Notes under the pieces: generated by a model | The model's input: only the letters and a program-made list of their open reading frames with translations | Told to the model about the DNA's origin: nothing | Database searches by the model: none | Part shown: positions 1-5,394 of the stretch, in pieces | Position numbering within the stretch: position 1 is the stretch's first letter | How the letters are laid out: the number at the start of each line of letters is the position of its first letter | Assembly: GCA_015487405.1 (NCBI GenBank) | Contig: WFPV01000043.1 | Coordinates: 1 to 5,537 of the forward strand | DNA length: 5,537 nt | Direction: 5' to 3' | Origin: Aquifex sp. | GTDB lineage: Bacteria; Aquificota; Aquificia; Aquificales; Aquificaceae | Translations under genes and position numbers: made by a program

Positions 1-758
1 CCGTTCAGCTTTATGTAGTTTAGTCCGTATTTCTTCGCTTCTGCTTCAAGCTCTGGAATCTGGCTCTCGTCCTCCATCTCCTCAAGGTCTTTGTGTCTGA
101 AGAGAGCGTTATCGTCTATGTCAAGCTTCGCGTCTAAGGCTACGAGATTCCCTTCCTTTGTTAAAACGAGGGGGTTTATCTCCACGAGGCTCGCGTCAAG
201 GTCAGAGTAAATCTTGTAGAGCTTTAGGGCTATGTTTGCAAACTCCTTAACGGGGAGTCCAAGCTTAAAGGCGAGCTCCCTCGCCTGATAGGGCATGAGT
301 CCGAGCTCGGGGTCTATGGTTTCTATGATTATTGCGTCGGGATTTTCTTTTACTATCTCTTCAATCTCCATTCCACCCGCGGCGGAGACCATTATGACGG
401 GCTTGGATTTAGAGCGGTCTAAGGTTATGGCGAGATAATACTCCTTGTCTATGTTGGTAGCTTTCTCTATCAGGACTCTGTTTACGGGCTTTCCGTCCGG
501 ACACTGGAAGGTCTTTAGAACTTTACCGAGGAGGTTGTTTACCGCTTCCTCGAGCTCTTCCTCGTTCTTTACTATCTTCACTCCTCCCGCCTTTCCCCTT
601 CCTCCGCAGTGTATCTGAGCCTTAACCACGAGGGGGTATTCCCCAAGCTCTTGGGCTACCTCTTTTGCTTCCTTCAGACTGAAGGCTACCTTTCCCTCGG
701 GAACGGGAATTCCGTATTTCGCAAAGATTTCCTTTGCCTGGTGCTCGTGTAGCTTCAT
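1..758 (-). CDS. sucC: Succinyl-CoA synthetase (ADP-forming) beta subunit, N-terminal part; 3' end outside window
   Basis: The beta subunit of succinate-CoA ligase holds the ATP-grasp nucleotide site and, with SucD, interconverts succinate, CoA and ATP with succinyl-CoA, ADP and phosphate in the cytoplasm. In an autotroph using the reductive TCA cycle it would run towards succinyl-CoA. The first 252 codons are visible of a family that is usually about 385-390 residues. Reading from ATG at 758, I see the family N-terminus MKLHEHQAKEIF, the ATP-grasp glycine loop HCGGRGKAGGVK at about 50-61, PYQARELAFKLGL at about 157-168, and VEINPLV (192-198) then LDAKLDIDDNALFR (208-221). The last two contain the Glu, Asn and Asp that bind Mg-nucleotide in E. 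coli SucC. GGGAGG lies five bases upstream of the ATG. The gene follows the comEC-like gene after 13 bases and probably shares its transcript. A citryl-CoA synthetase large subunit is a related alternative in Aquificales, but the close match to ordinary SucC makes it less likely. Confidence 0.95.
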   Translation of the reverse strand, partial: MKLHEHQAKEIFAKYGIPVPEGKVAFSLKEAKEVAQELGEYPLVVKAQIHCGGRGKAGGVKIVKNEEELEEAVNNLLGKVLKTFQCPDGKPVNRVLIEKATNIDKEYYLAITLDRSKSKPVIMVSAAGGMEIEEIVKENPDAIIIETIDPELGLMPYQARELAFKLGLPVKEFANIALKLYKIYSDLDASLVEINPLVLTKEGNLVALDAKLDIDDNALFRHKDLEEMEDESQIPELEAEAKKYGLNYIKLN

Positions 759-763
759 AGCTA

Positions 764-769
764 CCTCCC
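764..769 (-). promoter_or_regulatory. Ribosome binding site of sucC
   Basis: On the minus strand GGGAGG precedes the sucC ATG with a five-base spacer. It fills much of the 13-base gap after the comEC-like stop codon (772-774), so terminating and initiating ribosomes would be close together. It fixes the sucC start at 758. Confidence 0.8.
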
Positions 770-771
770 AT

Positions 772-2013
772 TTAAAATGTGGTTTTAATTATATTACCAA
801 GAAGCAGATAAAGGTTTATACCCACCAAAGGTGTGAGCCTGTAAAAGCCCTTCAGGAAGTATAAAGCGATAGCACCGAGACTGAGAATCAGGAAAGCCTC
901 TTTGGGTGTTATATCCGCGGTTATACCGAGGGAGAAATCCGAAAGAAATTCCAAGATTCTAAACAAAAACTCACCCGTAAGGGTCATAAAAACCAAACTC
1001 AAAGGAAGCTCAAAGAGTGTAAACAGCGACAAAAAGGCAAAAAAGGCGTAAGCGAGGATTAGGGGAGAAAGCAGAGGAGAAAGTATTAAAGAAATAGGAT
1101 ATATGAAAGTAAAACTCGCAAGCAGGGGACTGACTCCCGTAAAAGCCCCAAAGCTAACGAAAACGGTCTTTAAGGCATTGTTTAGCTCCCACTCCCTAAT
1201 TGTGAGAATTATGTATAAAACCGCAAAGAAGGAGAGCCAGAAGGAGTAGGAAAAGACAAAGTGGGGGATAAAGAGAAGCATAAGCGTCCCGGAAAAGAAG
1301 AGGGCACAGAGGGAGCAATACCTTCTGTAAAGAACCAGAGAAAGCACGTATAAGAGGAGCATAAGCGTTGCTCTGATAACGGGCGGATTGTGGGGAACCA
1401 GAAAAATACTGTAAAAGAGGACTCCCAGAGCCCCTACGTAAGGAGAAACGACCCTCGGAAAGAGCTTGTAAAAGAATAGAAACACAAGACCGACGTGGAG
1501 ACCCGAAACTACAAGGACGTGAATAAGTCCCGTCTTTAGAAAGACCTTCTCAACCTCTAAGGGGAGGTCTTTCCTTTCCTCTCCGAAGATAAAGGCTAAG
1601 GCGATGGCTCTTAAATAAGGCTCCTCAATCTCTTCTTCTAATTTTTTCATTAATCTTTTTCTGAGGACCGCCTTCGGCGGTAGTTCTTCAACCTCATACC
1701 AAGGAGAAATCAAGAGAATACGGTTATTCATCACCTTTACGGTGGCAAGAACTTCTAAACGGTCGGAATCCGGAAGGTAATAAGGCTTCCTAACTATGAG
1801 TGTTGCCCTTCTTCCCTTTAACTCTTCTAGTTCCGACTCTTCAATCTTCACCGAAGTGGAAGCGTAGCTTTCTTCCAGCTCCCACTGGGAAAGTCTCTCA
1901 AGTTTTAAATAGACCAGATACTCCGTAAAGTCCGGGAGCTTAGCCCTGTAGTAGGCTATTCCCAGAGCAACGAGGAAGATAAGAAGATGGATAAGGTGAA
2001 CAGCCCTCACCAA
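772..2013 (-). CDS. comEC: ComEC/Rec2-family membrane protein (competence domain), short form without metallo-beta-lactamase domain
   Basis: ComEC forms the inner-membrane channel that carries single-stranded DNA into the cytoplasm during natural transformation. The 413-residue product starts with a membrane segment (about 7-22), then a soluble beta-rich stretch (about 30-110) where family members carry a DUF4131/OB-like region. A polytopic domain with roughly seven or eight hydrophobic segments follows (about 135-410). Family signatures are FLKTGLIHVLVVSGLHVGLV (158-177), PVIRATLM (211-218) and SFWLSFFAVLYI (257-268). Full-length ComEC is about 700-800 residues with a C-terminal metallo-beta-lactamase domain. 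Here the protein ends after the membrane domain, as in other known short ComE3-type versions. The start is TTG at 2013, with GTG at 2010 as an alternative, and a weak GGGA lies ten bases upstream of the TTG. sucC follows 13 bases downstream. The family call is firm, but a role in DNA uptake is inferred from the family only. Confidence 0.88.
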   Translation of the reverse strand: MVRAVHLIHLLIFLVALGIAYYRAKLPDFTEYLVYLKLERLSQWELEESYASTSVKIEESELEELKGRRATLIVRKPYYLPDSDRLEVLATVKVMNNRILLISPWYEVEELPPKAVLRKRLMKKLEEEIEEPYLRAIALAFIFGEERKDLPLEVEKVFLKTGLIHVLVVSGLHVGLVFLFFYKLFPRVVSPYVGALGVLFYSIFLVPHNPPVIRATLMLLLYVLSLVLYRRYCSLCALFFSGTLMLLFIPHFVFSYSFWLSFFAVLYIILTIREWELNNALKTVFVSFGAFTGVSPLLASFTFIYPISLILSPLLSPLILAYAFFAFLSLFTLFELPLSLVFMTLTGEFLFRILEFLSDFSLGITADITPKEAFLILSLGAIALYFLKGFYRLTPLVGINLYLLLGNIIKTTF

Positions 2014-2062
2014 TTCGCTATATTCCCGCTCGTATTATATTATTCTTCTTTAATGGCAATGT
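2014..2062. promoter_or_regulatory. Divergent promoter region between the comEC-sucC and carboxylase-hisG units
   Basis: The short gap between the divergent genes contains an AT-rich core at 2033-2044. On the minus strand 2039-2034 reads TATAAT, a perfect -10 hexamer. Transcription would then begin near 2027, giving a leader of only about a dozen bases for the comEC-like gene. On the plus strand TATTAT occurs at 2033-2038 and 2038-2043, and either could serve the carboxylase gene. I could not find a convincing -35 hexamer at normal spacing on either strand. The two promoters would overlap, so RNA polymerase could probably not occupy both at once. This is inference from position and base composition. 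Confidence 0.4.
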
Positions 2063-2069
2063 GAGGTGA
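2063..2069 (+). promoter_or_regulatory. Ribosome binding site deciding the carboxylase start
   Basis: GAGGTGA sits five bases before ATG at 2075. An in-frame GTG at 2066 would add three residues, but it lies inside this site and has no ribosome site of its own. The ATG is therefore the better start. Confidence 0.75.
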
Positions 2070-2074
2070 GTGCT

Positions 2075-3943
2075 ATGCGCGAAATAAAAGTTACAGACGT
2101 TTCCTTAAGGGACGGCATTCAGAGCCTCCTCGCCACCCGCGTCAGAACGGAGGACATGCTGGAGGCAATAGAAATACTGGACAAGTGCGGATTCTGGTCC
2201 TTAGAGGTGTGGGGAGGAGCGACCTTCGATGTATGCCTCAGATACCTCAAGGAAGACCCATGGGAAAGACTAAGGAAGTTCAAGGAAAGAGCAAAAAACA
2301 CAAAGCTGGAGATGCTCCTGAGAGGTCAGAACGTCGTAGGCTACAGGCATTATCCCGACGATGTGGTTGAAGAGTTCGTAAAGAAGGCTTACGACAACGG
2401 TATTGAGGTATTCAGAATATTTGACGCTCTCAATGACACCCGCAACATGAAAAAAGCGATTGAGACCGCCAAGAAGGTGGGAGCGATAGTAAAGGGAGTT
2501 CTCTCCTACACCATAAGTCCCGTTCACACCGTTGAGTATTATGTAAATGTTGCGAGAGAACTCGTTGATATGGGAATAGATATAATCTCCATAAAAGATC
2601 AAGCGGGAATCCTCTCACCTAAGGTGGCTTACGAGCTCGTTTCCGCTCTAAAGAGCGAGTTTCCCGATTATCCCGTTCACCTTCACACCCAGACCACCGC
2701 GGACCTCGCAGAAATGGCTCAACTCAAAGGTATTGAAGCGGGAGCGGATATGATAGATACCGCATGTTATTCCCTCTCGGGACAAACCTCCCACCCACCC
2801 GGAGAGACGATGATTTACGTTCTGAGAGAGTTCGGTTACAAAGTCCCTGTAAACACGGCGCTCTACAAGAAAGTTGGAGACATAATGAGGGAGGTGAGAA
2901 ATAAGTATAAAAAGTATGATGTTCTTCCTCCTTATCCTGACATAGAGGTTCTCATACATCAAGTTCCCGGAGGGATGATTTCCAACTTCATATCCCAGCT
3001 CAAGGAGCAAAACTTAGAGGACAAGCTGGAAGAAGTCCTCGAGGAGGTAAAGAGAGTAAGAGAAGACCTTGGATACCCTCCCCTCGTCACTCCCACGAGC
3101 CAGATAGTAGGAACGCAGGCATTTTTGAACATCATACATGGTGAGAGGTATAAAGTCGTTACAAAAGAAACCAAGGATTACGTTAAAGGACTTTACGGAA
3201 GACCTCCTGCACCTATAAAAGAAGAAGTAATTAGGAAAATTCTCGGTGATGAAAAGCCCATTTACGACATAAGACCTGCAGACCTTTTAGAGCCCGAGCT
3301 TGACAAGATTAGGGAAGAGGCTAAGGAAGCGGGAGCGAGAACGGAAGAGGACATCCTTTCCTATGCTCTCTTCCCCGTAGTGGCGAAAGAGTTCTTTGAA
3401 TGGAGAGAAAAAGTAGAGAAGGGAGAGCTTCCTCCTGTTCCTATGGAAGAGATGGAAGAGGAGCAAAAAGGAGAGTGCAAGGCTCCCGTAGAGTTCTACG
3501 TCACCGTTCACGGAGAGCAGTATCACGTTGAGATAGCAGGAAAGGGAGAAGAGGACCCAACCAAGAAGACCTTCTTCATAAGGCTGGACGGACAGCTGGA
3601 GGAGGTTCAACTCCAACCCCTCAGAATCGTAGAAGCCTCCCCCGGAGCGGTGGTAGAACTCGGAGAAGCCGCGCCCGTAGTTTCCAAAAGACCGAAGCCA
3701 AAGGGAGTGGGAGACGTCACCTCACCCATAACCGGTAAAGTAGTGAACATCAAAGTAAACGTTGGAGACGAAGTAAAAGAGGGAGACGTCCTCCTCGTCG
3801 TAGAAGCTATGAAGATGGAAAACGAGATTCACAGCCCAATAGATGGAGTGGTTGAGGAGATATTCGTCCGCGTCGGAGAAACCGTTAACCCCGATGAGGT
3901 TCTTATAAGAATAAACCCCAAGAAAAAGAGAAAGCGTAAATGA
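2075..3943 (+). CDS. oadA: Biotin-dependent carboxylase, carboxyltransferase plus biotin-carrier subunit (OadA/PycB/CfiA family); possibly 2-oxoglutarate carboxylase large subunit
   Basis: This 622-residue subunit takes the carboxyl group from carboxybiotin and passes it to a 2-oxo acid. The N-terminal TIM-barrel carboxyltransferase covers about 4-300: LRDGIQSLLATR with metal ligand D13, WGGATFD (46-52), MLLRGQN (80-86), FRIFDALND (113-121), IKDQAG with the likely carbamylated K174, and HLH with metal ligands H202 and H204. A helical carboxyltransferase part follows, with VTPTSQIVGTQA (338-349) and YGRPPAP (374-380). After an acidic linker (about 455-467) comes the connecting region and a biotinyl domain with EAMKMEN, biotin lysine K580. 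There is no biotin carboxylase domain, so a separate partner subunit is needed. The usual RDAHQS and HTHDTSG motifs are altered here to RDGIQS and HTQTTAD. Sodium-pump oxaloacetate decarboxylase is unlikely, as no OadB or OadG gene is nearby. Pyruvate carboxylase subunit B and the Hydrogenobacter-type 2-oxoglutarate carboxylase (CfiA) remain open. I lean to CfiA. The symbol names the family, not a proven substrate. The stop overlaps the hisG start. Confidence 0.92.
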   Translation: MREIKVTDVSLRDGIQSLLATRVRTEDMLEAIEILDKCGFWSLEVWGGATFDVCLRYLKEDPWERLRKFKERAKNTKLEMLLRGQNVVGYRHYPDDVVEEFVKKAYDNGIEVFRIFDALNDTRNMKKAIETAKKVGAIVKGVLSYTISPVHTVEYYVNVARELVDMGIDIISIKDQAGILSPKVAYELVSALKSEFPDYPVHLHTQTTADLAEMAQLKGIEAGADMIDTACYSLSGQTSHPPGETMIYVLREFGYKVPVNTALYKKVGDIMREVRNKYKKYDVLPPYPDIEVLIHQVPGGMISNFISQLKEQNLEDKLEEVLEEVKRVREDLGYPPLVTPTSQIVGTQAFLNIIHGERYKVVTKETKDYVKGLYGRPPAPIKEEVIRKILGDEKPIYDIRPADLLEPELDKIREEAKEAGARTEEDILSYALFPVVAKEFFEWREKVEKGELPPVPMEEMEEEQKGECKAPVEFYVTVHGEQYHVEIAGKGEEDPTKKTFFIRLDGQLEEVQLQPLRIVEASPGAVVELGEAAPVVSKRPKPKGVGDVTSPITGKVVNIKVNVGDEVKEGDVLLVVEAMKMENEIHSPIDGVVEEIFVRVGETVNPDEVLIRINPKKKRKRK

Positions 3944-4581
3944 TAAAGATAGCACTACCAAAGGGAAGACTTTTTGAGGAAAGCGTTGAGCTACTTCTCA
4001 AACGGGGAGTTATAAGCGAACCCCTAAAGGAGGGAAGAAAGCTCGTCCTGGAGAGGGACGGCTTCACCTTTTTTCTTGTCAAACCCTTTGACGTTCCCGT
4101 TTACGTTGAGAGCGGAGTAGCGGACGCAGGCATCTGCGGATACGACGTCTTTTTAGAAAGAAAACCGAAGGTATATAGAGTTCTAAACTTAGGAATAGGC
4201 TTTTGCAGAATCGCCGTAGCGGGAAAGCCCGAAAGCGAAGAGAAATACTTTAGCTCTACTCACATAACCGTCGCAACCAAGTATCCTAACATCGCCTACG
4301 AGTTTTTTAAAAAGAAAGGAGTAAGAGCCACAATCTACCACCTGAATGGCTCGGTAGAGCTCGCTCCCCTTGTTGGACTTGCCGAGTTCATCCTTGACCT
4401 CGTTCAGACGGGGAGGACACTAAAAGAGAACGGACTCGTAATAATGGAAGAAATAACTCAATCAACCGCATGGTTTATTGTAAACAAAGAAAGTTTCAGA
4501 ATAAAAAATGATATAATCTTGGAAGTAATACAAAAACTCAAGGGAGGGAATATTGAGGAGGAAATACCTACTGATAAGTAG
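3940..4581 (+). CDS. hisG: ATP phosphoribosyltransferase, short-form catalytic subunit HisG(S)
   Basis: HisG joins ATP and phosphoribosyl pyrophosphate to give phosphoribosyl-ATP, the first committed step of histidine synthesis, in the cytoplasm. The 213-residue product begins with the family signature MIKIALPKGRLFEES. It continues with ADAGICGYDVFLE (61-73), VATKYPN (111-117) and the PRPP-binding motif DLVQTGRTLKENG (153-165). Its length is that of the short form, which lacks the C-terminal histidine-binding regulatory domain of the roughly 300-residue long form. Short HisG normally works as a hetero-octamer with the HisZ regulatory subunit, and no hisZ is in this window. The ATG shares four bases (ATGA) with the carboxylase stop. 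Only a purine-rich AAAAAGAGAAAG serves as ribosome site, so translation is probably coupled to the upstream gene. The 3' end overlaps the DUF4197-like gene by 29 bases. Confidence 0.97.
   Translation: MIKIALPKGRLFEESVELLLKRGVISEPLKEGRKLVLERDGFTFFLVKPFDVPVYVESGVADAGICGYDVFLERKPKVYRVLNLGIGFCRIAVAGKPESEEKYFSSTHITVATKYPNIAYEFFKKKGVRATIYHLNGSVELAPLVGLAEFILDLVQTGRTLKENGLVIMEEITQSTAWFIVNKESFRIKNDIILEVIQKLKGGNIEEEIPTDK
4512..4517 (+). promoter_or_regulatory. Candidate internal -10 element ahead of the DUF4197-like gene
   Basis: Inside the 3' part of hisG the plus strand reads a perfect TATAAT preceded by an A-rich stretch (4503-4508). A transcript starting near 4524 would have a leader of about 30 bases before the TTG start at 4553. 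No good -35 hexamer is present at 16-18 bases, and the bases also encode Asp-Ile-Ile of HisG, so this may be chance. Confidence 0.22.
4542..4548 (+). promoter_or_regulatory. Ribosome binding site of the DUF4197-like gene, within hisG
   Basis: GGGAGGG is followed after four bases by TTG at 4553. A second purine-rich GAGGAGG (4555-4561) lies just inside the gene but has no good start codon after it. The TTG start gives a proper signal peptide beginning Met-Arg-Arg-Lys, which supports this choice. Confidence 0.65.
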
Positions 4582-4861
4582 TTTTTTAATACTTAATTAC
4601 GCCTTCGGCGTGGATTTATTTAAAGAAGTTCAGAAGTATTTCCCTAAGCAGGTGAAACAAGAAGAAACCCAATCCCTTTCCGAACAAGAACTCTCTCAAG
4701 GAATAAGGGAAGCCCTCGTAGTGGCACTCAAAAGAGCAGTTGAGAGAGCGGGAAAGGAAGGAGGTTTCTGGAACAATCCCCAGATAAGAATTCCTCCACC
4801 TGAACCCTTAAACAAAGTAGGAAATCTTATAAAGAGTATAGGCTTAAAGAAGCAGGTTTAA
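4553..4861 (+). CDS. N-terminal fragment of the DUF4197-like protein, as literally read
   Basis: If the TAA at 4859 is real and not read through, the ribosome makes this 102-residue product: a signal peptide and the first third of the mature domain, ending GLKKQV. It has its own ribosome site and would be exported, but it lacks the conserved second half of the family, so it is unlikely to fold as the normal protein. Confidence 0.5.
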   Translation: MRRKYLLISSFLILNYAFGVDLFKEVQKYFPKQVKQEETQSLSEQELSQGIREALVVALKRAVERAGKEGGFWNNPQIRIPPPEPLNKVGNLIKSIGLKKQV

Positions 4862-5287
4862 GAGTTTGAACGTAAGCTCAACGAAGCCGCAGAAAAAGCT
4901 GTGAGAGAAGCAACACCCGTTTTCCTCAAAACTGCTAAAGATATAAAACTTGAAGACCTAAAAAAACTCTGGAAAGGCGGAGATACCGCAATAACAGATT
5001 TCTTCAGAGAAAAAACTTCCGACGAGCTCTACAAGAAGTTTTATCCTGTAGTGAAAGAGAATCTACAAAAGATGAAACTCGTGGAGCAGTATAACAAGCT
5101 CGTCTCCCAGCTCGGCTTCCTTCAGTTCGGGGGAGTCAGCAAACCTACCGATTTAAACGACTACGTCACGAAGAAAGCCTTAGACGGTCTCTTTAAGGTT
5201 CTTGCAGAGGAAGAAAGAAAGATAAGAACAAACCCTATGGCGAGAACCACAGACTTACTTAAGAAACTTTTTGGAGATAAATTTTAG
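4862..5287 (+). CDS. C-terminal fragment of the DUF4197-like protein
   Basis: This is the remaining open frame after the TAA, in the same frame as the first part. An open frame can be called from GTG at 4901 (128 residues), but no ribosome site precedes that codon. The codons before it (4862-4900, EFERKLNEAAEKA) are themselves conserved family sequence, so the GTG is not a natural start. Without a signal peptide the product would stay in the cytoplasm. It is best read as the second half of one gene. Confidence 0.5.
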   Translation, partial: EFERKLNEAAEKAVREATPVFLKTAKDIKLEDLKKLWKGGDTAITDFFREKTSDELYKKFYPVVKENLQKMKLVEQYNKLVSQLGFLQFGGVSKPTDLNDYVTKKALDGLFKVLAEEERKIRTNPMARTTDLLKKLFGDKF

Positions 5288-5324
5288 ATACCTCGCTATC
5301 GCTCGGTGTAGATTTTGTAAGAAT

Positions 5325-5366
5325 CCGTCGACCCGCCGGGTTTTTTGCAAGATTGAAGGTCGACGG
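5325..5366. repeat. Inverted repeat, 9-base perfect arms around a 24-base loop
   Basis: CCGTCGACC at 5325-5333 is the exact reverse complement of GGTCGACGG at 5358-5366. The arms enclose the terminator hairpin and T-tract. They lie between the end of the DUF4197-like gene (5287) and the end of the transposase-like frame (5395, other strand). The repeat could be an RNA stem, a protein-binding dyad, or part of the end of a mobile element. Nothing in the window decides between these. Confidence 0.6.
5331..5346 (+). terminator. Putative rho-independent terminator of the carboxylase-hisG-DUF4197 unit
   Basis: ACCC-GCC-GGGT forms a short GC-rich hairpin (5331-5341) followed directly by a run of six T (5341-5346), about 44 bases after the last stop codon on the plus strand. 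The stem is only four base pairs, or five with a G-U pair, so it is modest for a thermophile. Its left side shares three bases (5331-5333) with the arm of the larger inverted repeat, so the two structures exclude each other in part. Confidence 0.5.
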
Positions 5367-5394
5367 GAAATTTAGTTCACTTGGTAAAGGGTTC

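Larger units (their letters stand above)
4553..5287 (+). pseudogene. DUF4197-family exported protein gene interrupted by one in-frame TAA
   Basis: Read in one frame through a stop at 4859-4861, this stretch encodes 244 codons, close to the family's usual 220-250 residues, and no frameshift is needed. The N-terminus is a signal peptide: RRK, then hydrophobic LLISSFLILNYAFG, with cleavage likely near residue 19. It is followed by LSEQELSQGIREALVVALKRAVE (about 43-65), GGFWNNPQIRIPPPEPL (70-86), the stop at codon 103, then EFERKLNEAAEKAVREA (104-120), DFFREKTSDELYKKFYPVV (about 149-167), LNDYVTKKALDGLF and a C-terminal ARTTDLLKKLFG. These match my memory of DUF4197 proteins, which are exported and of unknown function. 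Homology runs straight across the stop, so one base change (or a sequence error) in a single codon explains it. The rest shows no decay, so any mutation is recent. The gene starts inside hisG and ends before a terminator. I am fairly sure of the family and less sure that the break is real in the organism. Confidence 0.82.

Noticed and set aside
1667..1681. Perfect hairpin ACCGCC-TTC-GGCGGT
   Set aside because: It lies inside the comEC-like coding region, where it encodes the Pro-Pro-Lys-Ala-Val stretch near residues 112-116. It has no T-tract and no gene boundary nearby, so a coding explanation is enough.
2119..3174. Several open frames on the minus strand, and one on the plus strand (2185-2370), across the carboxylase gene
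   Set aside because: They lie wholly inside a gene with clear family motifs, have no ribosome sites, and read as low-information shadow sequence. The same holds for the minus-strand frames at 3287-3616 and 3722-3961.
4599..4611. Hairpin ACGCC-TTC-GGCGT just after the hisG stop
   Set aside because: The bases encode the end of the signal peptide (Tyr-Ala-Phe-Gly-Val) of the DUF4197-like protein. The T-run at 4582-4587 comes before the hairpin, not after it, so it is not a plus-strand terminator.
5293..5304. Tandem TCGCTA-TCGCTC after the DUF4197-like stop codon
   Set aside because: It is only two imperfect units with a weak dyad, too short to call a repeat or attachment site without other copies to compare.
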